64,000 nucleotides of DNA from Roseibium sediminicola. GTDB taxonomy: Bacteria > Pseudomonadota > Alphaproteobacteria > Rhizobiales > Stappiaceae. How positions within the stretch are numbered: position 1 is the stretch's first letter; every line of letters begins with the position of its first letter. A program made the translations under genes and the position numbers. This document shows positions 53,116 through 61,232 of the stretch, one piece after another. The notes under the pieces were generated by a model. The model was not told where the DNA came from. It saw nothing but the letters and a program-made list of their open reading frames with translations, and ran no database searches. Location: positions 454,392-518,391 of the forward strand of contig NZ_JALNMJ010000002.1 of NCBI RefSeq assembly GCF_023156505.1. The letters are read 5' to 3'.

Positions 53116-54053
53116 AACCCGGCAAGGACAACAGGAAAATCACAGAGAATTTCTCGATAATTTGACCGTAATATTTCTACAAAACAAATTCTTCAGTCGA
53201 CTCGACCGTCTCCCAGGCTCACACTGGAATTTTCAAGGCAGAGACACCAGTGATTTACCTAAAATGCATAAGATTTCGCCTGATTTAATTAGGCCTGCGA
53301 ATTAAGGCAGCTCATCGCGGTCGCGTACGTATTAGTCATTACCTTCAATACTTTAGTATCATACGCCCGTACAAATACCGGCAGTGGAGTTGGCGCATTG
53401 TCATTTTTACTAAGGTTGAAAGTTACTTACCGCTCGGTATCAAATTTGTGAGTTGCTTGACTTGGTAAGAGGAAAAAACCCAACCGGTCTTTGAGGGCAG
53501 GCAAAGAAGGAAAACAACTGACAGCCACAATTGCCCCCAAATGTGTTGAGCAACGAACTGATCGGGATTTTTAGGCACGAGGCCCCATCGACAGTGCTGC
53601 CCAGACAACGCTCCCCGGGAGAACCGGTGGAGCGTTTTTCTTTTTCCAGCATTTCGGAAAAAACTACGGAACCATTTCACCGATCACGCATTCACTCAAC
53701 GTAACTTCGCCCCAAACGGGCCGTTTTCGCCTCGAAAAGACTGACAAAAATGCAACAGTCAAGAAATGAACGCTACGGCATTGTCAGTTATTACAGGGGT
53801 GAGTCGATCACGGAACAGTGAAAGACCTTGAATGCAAGGTCACCGATCATAGGTATTACCGAAAAGTAAGCGATTTAGGGTGAATTTGTGATCTTTATTA
53901 CACCCATTCAGCAGATTGTGGTGCGATAATGGCAAAATCGTGACCGCGCGATACAGGGGCGAGAGCCAGATAAGTCACTGATAAATGTCCAAAAGGACAG
54001 GCCAAGAGACCCCTGATGCGGTGAATGAAGTTGTATAGCCTTGGGAGGCGTAC
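53116..54053. other. Long intergenic region with an orphan hairpin and inverted repeats
   Basis: About 940 bp of more AT-rich DNA without a convincing protein gene; small open frames near 53423-53680 have no ribosome site or family features. It contains the plus-strand terminator-like hairpin at 53607-53644 and a perfect 7 bp inverted repeat, GACCTTG-AATG-CAAGGTC, at 53824-53841. It presumably also holds the promoter of the secreted-protein gene at 54054. Confidence 0.5.
53607..53644 (+). terminator. Orphan Rho-independent terminator, possible sRNA 3' end
   Basis: AACGCTCC and GGAGCGTT form an 8 bp stem around a 14-base loop and are followed by TTTCTTTTT. The nearest upstream plus-strand gene ends about 490 bp earlier, so the hairpin may end an unannotated small RNA that starts in about 53400-53550. 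Confidence 0.5.
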
Positions 54054-54653
54054 ATGCAACGGAATAGCAAAGCAGGAATAATTGCGCTTGGCCTCATCCT
54101 CGCCCTGGCGGGAAGCGCTGCTGCGGCCCCATTGCCTCAGGAAACGATTACGTTGCCCGAGGATCGTCTTGCCGTAACAGTTGCCTCCGCGACCCAGGAC
54201 CAGATGGATCCCCTGGAAAGCGAACTGACCATATGGGTAGGCGAGATTGAACTGGAAGGCCGCAAGGCCGTCTGGGTCGAACTGATCGATTCCTATGGCG
54301 AAGTGATTTACGATTCCGAAGTCAGCACCAATGAAACCCATCTGCTGCCGGACGGGCGTGCGGTCGTGGTCCGGGCAATGGACCAAGAAACCGTTGTCGC
54401 CGGCAAGGATGAATCCAGGCTGGTGACCGAAGGCACGCTCATGGTGACGCGCCGCGTCGTCAATGAAGGCGCCGATGCGACCACGGTCGAGCTGATCGAA
54501 ACCGCGGACGAACCAGTTCAGAAGCGCGGCACGATGTTGCAGGTTGCCGATTTCGGGGACATGATTTGGCAGAAGATCGTCGCCTTCTTCGACGCTGCAG
54601 GTACCCGTGTCAAAGTTGCCTGGAACTGGCTGGTTGACAGCATTCAGGCCTGA
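54054..54653 (+). CDS. Secreted protein of unknown function
   Basis: I do not recognise this 199-residue protein. ATG 54054 has GGGAGG 6 bases upstream. A signal peptide covers residues 1-25 (IIALGLILALAGSAAAAP). The mature part has acidic strands (LESELTIWVGEIELEGRKAVW, then VELIDSYGEVIYDSEVSTNE) and a C-terminal amphipathic segment rich in Trp and Phe (MIWQKIVAFFDAAG, then VAWNWLVDSI) that could lie on a membrane. It stands alone between a long intergenic region and the lipid-modification operon. Confidence 0.72.
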   Translation: MQRNSKAGIIALGLILALAGSAAAAPLPQETITLPEDRLAVTVASATQDQMDPLESELTIWVGEIELEGRKAVWVELIDSYGEVIYDSEVSTNETHLLPDGRAVVVRAMDQETVVAGKDESRLVTEGTLMVTRRVVNEGADATTVELIETADEPVQKRGTMLQVADFGDMIWQKIVAFFDAAGTRVKVAWNWLVDSIQA

Positions 54654-54812
54654 CGAGGGCTTTCAACTCCTCAGTCATTGCGTCCCCTGTTCGATGATTT
54701 CGGACAGGGGCGCTCCCCTTCATGCGCCAGCCCGAGCAGCCCTGGACTTGATGCCGAGACGGTGCAGGTTAAGACGGGACCTGAAAAAAATCATAAAATT
54801 CATTGACCTGCG

Positions 54813-54842
54813 TGATCCGGCCGTTTCCCCTTAGCGTAACCC
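54813..54842 (+). promoter_or_regulatory. RpoE/ECF11-type promoter of the lipid-modification operon
   Basis: TGATCC (54813-54818), an 18-base spacer and TAACCC (54837-54842) match the TGATCC-N18-TAA layout reported for RpoE (ChrR-controlled) promoters of Rhodobacter. The transcript would start about 70 nt before the ATG at 54920. The same element precedes the ChrR-like gene in this window. Confidence 0.6.
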
Positions 54843-54919
54843 GACAGAACCAACGTTTCAGTCCAACCCTACTGGCCTGCCGAATCTTGGGCTGGTCCTG
54901 ACAGGCCGAAGGATACGCT

Positions 54920-56218
54920 ATGCGGATTGCCGTCATCGGCTCCGGTATTTCCGGAAACAGTGCTGCCTGGGCACTCAGTGCTTTTCATGATGTTGTTCTG
55001 TACGAAAAACGTCATCGGCCCGGTGGCCACAGCGCCACTGCAGATATTGACTATGACGGCACGCCTATGTCCGTTGACACGGGCTTCATCGTCTATAACG
55101 AACTCAATTACCCGAACTTCACCGCTCTGCTCGACCATCTCGGCGTCGCCAGCGAAGTCAGCGACATGAGCTTCGCGCTGTCGGCGGATGAGGGCAAGCT
55201 GGAATGGTCCGGTGACGGCTTGAACGCAGTGTTCGCGCAGCGCAAGAACCTAGTGTCCCCACGGTTTCTGCGCATGCTCCGGGATATTTTCCGCTTCAAC
55301 AAGAGAGCCGTCGAAGACCTGAAGGCCGGACGTCTCGCCGGCGTCACACTCGGTGACTATCTCGACCGCGAACGCTATTCGGCGGGTTTCGTCAATGACT
55401 ACCTGCTGGCGATGGGCGCCGCAATCTGGTCGACACCGATCAACGAAATGCGGGCGTATCCCGCCGAGAGTTTCGTTGCCTTCTTTGACAATCACAGACT
55501 GCTGTCATTCGATCAACCGCTCTGGCGAACCGTATCCGGCGGAAGCCGGAACTATGTGACACGGCTGCTGGCGCCCTTGGCGGACAAGATCCGGCTCGGC
55601 GCTCCGGTCACTCGAATCCTCCGGGAAAACGGGCAAGTCTCGGTCACTGACAGCTCCGGCAATACGGACGTGTTCGACCAGGTCGTGCTCGCCAGCCACA
55701 CCGACCAGAGCCTTGCCATGCTCGGCGACCCGAGCCCCAGGGAACGCGCCATTCTAAGCGCGATCCGCTACCGGCCGAACGAGGTCTATTTGCATCGCGA
55801 TCCAAATCTGATGCCCAAAAACAAGCGGGTCTGGTCCTCCTGGAACTACATGTCCGACCGGGACGCCGGAGAGACCCGCGATGTCACAGTCAGCTACTGG
55901 ATGAACCGTCTGCAGAACATCGATCGCTCCAAACCGGTCTTTGTCACCCTCAATCCCTTCAATGCCCCGCGCGAGGATCTCACCTTCGCTAAATACATAT
56001 ACGACCATCCGCAATTCGACGCCTCGGCTCTCGCCGCCAAGCGGCAGCTCTCGGACATCCAGGGTGTCAACAACACCTGGTTCTGCGGCGCTTGGCAGGG
56101 GCACGGCTTTCACGAAGACGGCCTCGCTTCCGGTCTCGCCGTTGCCCGCGCGCTTGGGGCCCGCTTGCCATGGGACACCCACGAACAGCAGCCACAATAC
56201 CTGGACGCCGCCGAATGA
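54920..56218 (+). CDS. FAD-dependent amine oxidase-like oxidoreductase (COG2907)
   Basis: Flavoprotein of 432 residues. The N-terminal dinucleotide fold is MRIAVIGSGISGNSAAWALS with the GxGxxG loop, followed by YEKRHRPGGHSAT and VDTGFIVYNELNYPNF. The C-terminal FAD-contacting region is NTWFCGAWQGHGFHEDGLASG. Such proteins are usually encoded beside DUF1365 and cyclopropane-synthase-like genes, as here, and are thought to modify unsaturated acyl chains. It starts the three-gene operon; its stop overlaps the DUF1365 start. Confidence 0.92.
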   Translation: MRIAVIGSGISGNSAAWALSAFHDVVLYEKRHRPGGHSATADIDYDGTPMSVDTGFIVYNELNYPNFTALLDHLGVASEVSDMSFALSADEGKLEWSGDGLNAVFAQRKNLVSPRFLRMLRDIFRFNKRAVEDLKAGRLAGVTLGDYLDRERYSAGFVNDYLLAMGAAIWSTPINEMRAYPAESFVAFFDNHRLLSFDQPLWRTVSGGSRNYVTRLLAPLADKIRLGAPVTRILRENGQVSVTDSSGNTDVFDQVVLASHTDQSLAMLGDPSPRERAILSAIRYRPNEVYLHRDPNLMPKNKRVWSSWNYMSDRDAGETRDVTVSYWMNRLQNIDRSKPVFVTLNPFNAPREDLTFAKYIYDHPQFDASALAAKRQLSDIQGVNNTWFCGAWQGHGFHEDGLASGLAVARALGARLPWDTHEQQPQYLDAAE

Positions 56219-57066
56219 GACCGCGTGCCAGCAACCGCGCCAGCGACAATGGCCCTCCTCCGGAAGCCGCCGCGGTGCTTTACAGCGGTTCGGTGATGCA
56301 TCACCGAATGAAACCGCGGCAGCACCGGTTCTCCTATGAGGTCTTCTCCGTGCTGCTTGACCTTGACCGGCTGGACGAAGCCAATGGATTGAGCCGTCTG
56401 TTTTCCGTCAACCGTTTCAACCTGTTGTCCTTCCATGAGAAGGATCATGGCCAGCGCGACGGCGGCAATCTGCGGTGTCATGTCGAAAGACTGTTGGCGG
56501 GAGAAGGTGTTCAAAGACCGGCGCGGATCCTGCTGCTCGCCTATCCGCGCCTTCTCGGCTACGGATTCAATCCGCTCAGCGTCTATTACGCCTACGACAA
56601 GCAGGATCGCCTGCTGGCCCTGATCTACGAAGTCCGCAACACATTCGGCGGTCTTCACACCTATGTGGCCCCGGTCAAACCCGGTCAATGGAGCGACGCC
56701 GGTGTCCGCCAGGACCAGCGCAAGGAGTTCTACGTCTCGCCCTTCATCAGCATGGAACAACACTATCACTTCCGCATGCTGCCGCCGGGAGACACCGTGC
56801 GGGTGCGCATTCTGGAAAAAGACACTGCTGGTCCGCTGCTGGCCGCGAGTTTTTCCGGCACCTGTTCGCCCCTTTCCACACGATCCATCGCCAGGGCCTG
56901 CCTGCGTGTCCCCTTCCTGTCCCTCAAGGTTATGAGCGCCATTCACTGGGAAGCCTTTAAAATCTGGCGCAAGCGTGTACCATTTCATCGTCGGCCCGCG
57001 AATGACGCACCGGATGGGGGGCCGTCCCGGCGCCACCAGGAAACGGCGTTGGCTTCAAATGAGTGA
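56215..57066 (+). CDS. DUF1365 domain protein
   Basis: A 283-residue DUF1365 protein from ATG 56215, which overlaps the upstream stop (ATGA). Landmarks are LYSGSVMHHRMKPRQHRFSYEVFSVLLDLD-like start (about 20-50), LLAYPRLLGYGFNPLSVYY and EVRNTFGGLHTYVAP, and KEFYVSPFISMEQHYHFRM. It is always found with the oxidoreductase and the cyclopropane-synthase-like enzyme in such operons, so it probably takes part in the same lipid reaction. The biochemical activity is unknown. Confidence 0.92.
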   Translation: MRPRASNRASDNGPPPEAAAVLYSGSVMHHRMKPRQHRFSYEVFSVLLDLDRLDEANGLSRLFSVNRFNLLSFHEKDHGQRDGGNLRCHVERLLAGEGVQRPARILLLAYPRLLGYGFNPLSVYYAYDKQDRLLALIYEVRNTFGGLHTYVAPVKPGQWSDAGVRQDQRKEFYVSPFISMEQHYHFRMLPPGDTVRVRILEKDTAGPLLAASFSGTCSPLSTRSIARACLRVPFLSLKVMSAIHWEAFKIWRKRVPFHRRPANDAPDGGPSRRHQETALASNE

Positions 57067-57085
57067 CATTTCAAGAGGTTCTGCC

Positions 57086-58315
57086 ATGAGTGAGCCTATT
57101 GTTCTGACCCAAGACAATCTCCGCAGAGAATTGAAGGGCACCCCGCGCCTTGCGCGTATGGCTGCAAGTCTCGCAGTCAAAATCCGCTATGGATCGCTCG
57201 AAATCCAGTTCCCCGATGGACGCTGCTACCTGATCGAGGGGCGTGAGTCCGGTCCGCACGGTGTGCTGAAGATCCATAACTGGCGTTTCTTCCGTATGGT
57301 GGTTCAGGCGGGCGACGTGGGCGTCGGCGAAGCCTTCATGGCCGGTTATTGGTCGTCGCCGGACGTCACCACCTTTCTGGAAGTCTTCTGCATCAACCAG
57401 GAATCGACGCTGGAGGCTCTGCAGGGCCGTCCCTTCTCGCGCTTTCTGCTATCGATCCGCCATTGGCTCAACGCCAACACCAAGCGCGGTTCGAAGCGCA
57501 ACATTTCCGCCCATTACGATCTCGGCAACGCCTTTTACAAGGAATGGCTCGATCCTTCGATGACCTATTCCTCGGCAATCTACAGCAACGAGACCAACAA
57601 TCTGGAACAGGCGCAGGTGGAAAAATATGCCTCGCTGGTGCGCCAGACCGGGATCGAACCGGATCACACGGTTCTCGAAATCGGCTGCGGCTGGGGCGGG
57701 TTCGCGGAACATGTGGCCAAGACCGTTGGAGCCCAGGTGCGTGCCCTCACCATTTCGCGGGAACAGTTCGAGTATGCCCGCGAACGTATTTTCAAGGCCG
57801 GTCTGACCGAGAAGGTCGATGTGGTGTTCCAGGACTACCGCGACGAGCGCGGTGTCTACGACCGGATCGCCTCCATCGAGATGTTCGAAGCGGTCGGCGA
57901 AAAATACTGGCCGACCTATTTCCAGCAATTGTCCAGGTGCCTCAAGCCGGGCGGACGGGCCGGCCTGCAGATCATCACCATTCAGGACAAGATGTTCGAG
58001 GATTACCGGCGCGGCACCGATTTCATCCAGCGCTACATCTTCCCTGGCGGCATGCTGCCGCCACCGGAGCGCCTCAGGGAGATCGGCAAGTCCTTGGGTC
58101 TCGACCTCGAAGACCAGAAGATTTTTGGCCAGGACTATGCCCGCACCCTCGCCGAGTGGCGCCAGAGTTTCCGGCAGGCCTGGCCAAGGATCAGGCCGCT
58201 TGGATTTGACGAACGGTTCAAGCGTCTCTGGGAGTTCTACCTGCACTACTGCGAGGCAGGCTTCCGGTCCGGCAACATCGATGTGCGCCAGATGGTCTAC
58301 GTGAAGTCAGGTTAA
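57086..58315 (+). CDS. Cyclopropane-fatty-acid-synthase-like methyltransferase
   Basis: SAM-dependent methyltransferase acting on unsaturated acyl chains of phospholipids at the membrane. It has 409 residues from ATG 57086, with AGAGG 6 bases upstream. Motifs are ISAHYDLGNAFYKEWLDPSMTYSS-like core (about 137-160), the SAM loop VLEIGCGWGGFAEHVA, and QDYRDERGVYDRIASIEMFEAVGEKYW-like block. IFPGGMLPPPERL follows. It could make cyclopropane or methylated/furan fatty acids; the neighbours suggest a singlet-oxygen or oxidative response. Confidence 0.93.
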   Translation: MSEPIVLTQDNLRRELKGTPRLARMAASLAVKIRYGSLEIQFPDGRCYLIEGRESGPHGVLKIHNWRFFRMVVQAGDVGVGEAFMAGYWSSPDVTTFLEVFCINQESTLEALQGRPFSRFLLSIRHWLNANTKRGSKRNISAHYDLGNAFYKEWLDPSMTYSSAIYSNETNNLEQAQVEKYASLVRQTGIEPDHTVLEIGCGWGGFAEHVAKTVGAQVRALTISREQFEYARERIFKAGLTEKVDVVFQDYRDERGVYDRIASIEMFEAVGEKYWPTYFQQLSRCLKPGGRAGLQIITIQDKMFEDYRRGTDFIQRYIFPGGMLPPPERLREIGKSLGLDLEDQKIFGQDYARTLAEWRQSFRQAWPRIRPLGFDERFKRLWEFYLHYCEAGFRSGNIDVRQMVYVKSG

Positions 58316-58325
58316 ATTGAACAAA

Positions 58326-58352
58326 CGGGCCGGATCATCCGGCCCGTTTTTT
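58326..58352 (+). terminator. Terminator after the lipid operon, overlapping the SDR 3' end
   Basis: CGGGCCGGA and TCCGGCCCG form a 9 bp stem around a 3-base loop and are followed by six T residues. The left part of the stem lies beyond the SDR stop codon, but the loop and right arm encode the last residues of the convergent SDR. Confidence 0.88.
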
Positions 58353-59141
58353 GTTCCAGCCGGTCGTCCGTTTCAGGAGTGCGAAATAGGCGCCGTAGGG
58401 CAGCAGTTGGAGCAGTTTCAAGCGGCGCACGAAACGCCTTGGAAAAGCGATTTCGAACCTGCTGCTGTCTTGCAAACCACGAAGGATTTCCGATGCGGCG
58501 TGTTCCACCGACATAAGATCGGGCATTGGAAACGGATTGGACCGCGTGGCCGGTGTGTCGACAAAGCCCGGATTGATCAGCTGAATGCGGATCCCAGCAA
58601 GGTCCAGGTCGAATTTCAGGGACTCAACAAGATTGATCAACCCGGCCTTGGTCGCACCATAGGCGGCCGACGTCGGCAACCCGCCATATCCTGCCACCGA
58701 TGACACCACGCCTATCTGGCCCTTGCCCGCCTGCTTCATGCGGTCGATAACCGGGAGGAGCACATTGACCGTTCCCATCAGATTGACGTCGAAACTCTTC
58801 CGATAGGCCTCCACGTCGCCGTTGAGCCCGTCCTGCGGCAGATAAATGCCCGCATTGGCGACGAGCAGAGACAATCCGCCAAGCTCCTCCTCGATGCCCG
58901 CACAATGTTGTGCCATCAGCGCCGTGTCGCTGACGTCGCCAGGATAGGGGTGGATCGATCCGGTGAGTGCCTCGGATTGCCGGGCAAGATCTTGGAGTGC
59001 GGATTCGGACCTGGCCGTTGCGGCCACTGTCCAGCCGTCTTTGGCAAGGTCAAGAGCAAGCTGACGACCGATTCCGGAACTCGCACCGGTAATCCAGGCA
59101 CACCCATCGGAGGGTGCCGCGACATAGTCCTGATGTGGCAA
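58335..59141 (-). CDS. Short-chain dehydrogenase downstream of the ChrR-like gene
   Basis: SDR of 268 residues. Motifs are the cofactor loop WITGASSGIGRQLALDLA, LLVANAGIYLP and catalytic Ser in VVSSVAGYGG. The active site pair is YGATKAG and the C-terminal region is basic (RRFVRRLKLLQLLPYG), possibly membrane-associated. It follows the ChrR-like gene by 57 bp on the same strand. SDRs with this tail occur in RpoE/ChrR-linked lipid clusters. The last codons lie within the shared terminator hairpin. Confidence 0.9.
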   Translation of the reverse strand: MPHQDYVAAPSDGCAWITGASSGIGRQLALDLAKDGWTVAATARSESALQDLARQSEALTGSIHPYPGDVSDTALMAQHCAGIEEELGGLSLLVANAGIYLPQDGLNGDVEAYRKSFDVNLMGTVNVLLPVIDRMKQAGKGQIGVVSSVAGYGGLPTSAAYGATKAGLINLVESLKFDLDLAGIRIQLINPGFVDTPATRSNPFPMPDLMSVEHAASEILRGLQDSSRFEIAFPRRFVRRLKLLQLLPYGAYFALLKRTTGWNKKRAG

Positions 59142-59198
59142 ATCAAACTCCCAAGCGATCTGCCCTTACTACGCCGGGCACGCGGGAGTGGATCTAAA

Positions 59199-59867
59199 TC
59201 AGCGCATGAAAGGGGCGAACCAGCGGCCGACCGGGCCTGTCAGTTGCAGGCGGCCGGCGGTGACCGCAAAACAGATGCAGTCCTCGCCCTCATCGGCGAT
59301 CGGCTTGTGGTCCACATCGCCATCTGCAAAGGCTAGGTCGCCGGTTTCGTAATGTCCGTCCTGATCCTTGAACCCACCCTGGAGAACCAGGGTCAATTCA
59401 GTTCCATGGTGGGTGTGGGAAGGCATGGCGCGGCCGGCTCGAACCCACAGCAGGCTGGCATCGCAGCCGTCAATTTCACCGAACTTGCATTCCTTCACCC
59501 CCGGCAGAAGCGTCTTCCAGGGCAGCGATGTCATGGACTTGCCGATGATCGCCTGCAGGGAACTCGGAACGGGAGCGCCTTCCGACGCGAGCTCCAGGAA
59601 AAGGGGCTCGTTGTCGTTCAGATCGGCAGGGTCCGCGTTGAAAATACTGGACAAAGCACCGTCCCGGTCGGTGAGGCCCACGGGATCCATCGCCTCAAGC
59701 CCAACACCTGCCAGCGTTTCCAGAGAGGCCACATAGCCACGGTTCCGGTCGCTCAGCTCCAGATGAGCCGCGACCAGCGCCTGCGCCGGATAGGTCAGGG
59801 TCCCGGCCGCGTATCCGGCCAGCAACTCATCCATACCGGTCACGTTCTTTTCCATTGTGGCTCTCAT
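59199..59867 (-). CDS. ChrR-like protein with degenerate anti-sigma domain and intact cupin
   Basis: ChrR is a zinc anti-sigma factor that holds RpoE until singlet oxygen appears. This 222-residue relative has the same two parts. The N-terminal domain begins MDELLAGYAAGTLTYPAQALVAAHL, but the zinc motif H-x3-C-x2-C reads His35, Ser39, Asn42, and the early His is also missing. The C-terminal cupin keeps its metal ligands His151, His153, Glu157 and His187. No sigma factor gene is adjacent, unlike the usual rpoE-chrR pair. TGGAG precedes ATG 59867. It may sense oxidants without binding the sigma factor in the usual way. Confidence 0.85.
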   Translation of the reverse strand: MRATMEKNVTGMDELLAGYAAGTLTYPAQALVAAHLELSDRNRGYVASLETLAGVGLEAMDPVGLTDRDGALSSIFNADPADLNDNEPLFLELASEGAPVPSSLQAIIGKSMTSLPWKTLLPGVKECKFGEIDGCDASLLWVRAGRAMPSHTHHGTELTLVLQGGFKDQDGHYETGDLAFADGDVDHKPIADEGEDCICFAVTAGRLQLTGPVGRWFAPFMR

Positions 59868-59897
59868 AAGTCTCCAGCGCCTAAAGTTGCACTATTC

Positions 59898-59927
59898 GCG
59901 TTACGCGGTACAACAGGGCTCGGATCA
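59898..59927 (-). promoter_or_regulatory. RpoE/ECF11-type promoter of the ChrR-like gene
   Basis: On the minus strand TGATCC (59927-59922), an 18-base spacer and TAACGC (59903-59898) repeat the layout seen at 54813-54842. The start of transcription would be about 25 nt before ATG 59867. Confidence 0.6.
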
Positions 59928-60170
59928 TCGTTTACACCATAAATATTTGAAATTGAATTTCAGAAAAGGTCCGGAGCAGAATAATTGACTGCTCACCTTT
60001 GACGGTCCAGGGAAAAGCCATTGCGAGTTCATGTGGAGCGCTGGCATTCCGGCCAGGGTGCCTTACATTGCAAACTTGATCAAGTTGCCGCCGACCTTTA
60101 GCGTCCGGGGCTCATCAGTTTCAACTGTCCGGGCCAGACAACCGGTTCAGTTCAGCCAGGATTTACGAGA
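59928..60170. other. Intergenic region upstream of cysteine synthase
   Basis: Part of a 303 bp gap between the divergent ChrR-like and cysteine synthase genes. Apart from the ECF-type promoter at its left end I see no gene, repeat or clear -35/-10 pair. In particular there is no sigma factor gene beside the ChrR-like gene. Confidence 0.5.
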
Positions 60171-61205
60171 ATGACAGTGTCCGCTTCTGTTGTCGATGCG
60201 ATCGGGAACACGCCCCTTATCCGCCTGAAGGCTTTGTCCGAGGAAACAGGCTGTGAAATCCTGGGCAAAGCGGAATTCATGAATCCCGGCCAGTCGGTCA
60301 AGGACCGCCCCGCCCGGCAAATGATTCTCGAGGCCGAAGCCCGCGGAGACCTGAAACCGGGCGGCGTTATCGTCGAAGGCACCGCCGGCAACACCGGCAT
60401 TGGTTTGGCCCTGGTGGCAAGCGCACGCGGTTATCGCACCGTGATCGTCATTCCGGAAACGCAGAGCCAGGAGAAAAAGGACATGCTGCGCCTGTGCGGC
60501 GCCGAGCTGGTCGAAGTTCCGGCAAAACCCTTCAAGGACCCGAACAACTATCAGCATGTGGCCCGCCGGCTTGCCGAACAGATGTCTAAGACCGAGCCCA
60601 ACGGAGTGCTCTTTGCCGATCAGTGGAACAATCTGGACAACCGCAAGGCCCATTTCACGACCACCGGCCCTGAGATCATGGCGCAGACCGGCGGACGCGT
60701 TGACGGTTTCATCTGCGCTGTCGGCTCGGGTGGCACCCTTGCGGGCGTCTCGACCTATCTGCAGGAGAACAAACCCGGCGTGGTGATCGGCTGCGCCGAC
60801 CCGCGCGGCGCGGCCATGCAATCGCTGTTCACCACCGGTCAGGCAGTTGCTTCCGACGGCGGATCCGTCTCCGAAGGGATCGGCCTCGGCCGCAGCACCG
60901 TGATCGTGGAAGACCTGAAGATCGATCACGCCTATACCATTCCGGACGAGGAAGCCCTGCCATTGGTCTTCGATCTGGCGCAAAATGAAGGCCTACTTCT
61001 CGGCGGATCGACCGCAATCAACCTCGCCGGCGCCCGCCGTCTCGCTCGTGAGCTCGGCCCTGGCAAGACCATCGTGACGATCCTGTGCGACCACGGCACG
61101 CGCTCTCAGTCCAAGATTTACAATCCGGAATTCCTGCGCGCGAAGGACCTGCCGGTTCCCGCCTGGCTGGAACGCAAAGTCTCGATCTCGCCGCCCTTTG
61201 CCTGA
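60171..61205 (+). CDS. cysK: Cysteine synthase A
   Basis: PLP enzyme that makes cysteine from O-acetylserine and sulfide. It has 344 residues. Motifs are IGNTPLIRL, the PLP lysine in MNPGQSVKDRPA (about residue 44), the substrate loop EGTAGNTGIGLAL, the phosphate-binding GSGGTLAGVS and the C-terminal GGSTAINLAGA. It is about 30 residues longer than Escherichia coli CysK, as is common in alphaproteobacteria. The substitution of TAGNTG for the TSGNTG loop is noted and may indicate a different acceptor preference, such as a cystathionine-type substrate. Confidence 0.9.
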   Translation: MTVSASVVDAIGNTPLIRLKALSEETGCEILGKAEFMNPGQSVKDRPARQMILEAEARGDLKPGGVIVEGTAGNTGIGLALVASARGYRTVIVIPETQSQEKKDMLRLCGAELVEVPAKPFKDPNNYQHVARRLAEQMSKTEPNGVLFADQWNNLDNRKAHFTTTGPEIMAQTGGRVDGFICAVGSGGTLAGVSTYLQENKPGVVIGCADPRGAAMQSLFTTGQAVASDGGSVSEGIGLGRSTVIVEDLKIDHAYTIPDEEALPLVFDLAQNEGLLLGGSTAINLAGARRLARELGPGKTIVTILCDHGTRSQSKIYNPEFLRAKDLPVPAWLERKVSISPPFA

Positions 61206-61232
61206 CGGCATCCGGCAGGAGCTCTTAAAGCC

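Noticed and set aside
53423..53680. Possible 85-codon gene on the minus strand
   Set aside because: No ribosome site, no family features, and it spans the plus-strand terminator hairpin.
54676..54710. GC-rich hairpin after the secreted-protein gene considered as terminator
   Set aside because: The stem has a bulge and is followed by C-rich sequence, not a T tract.
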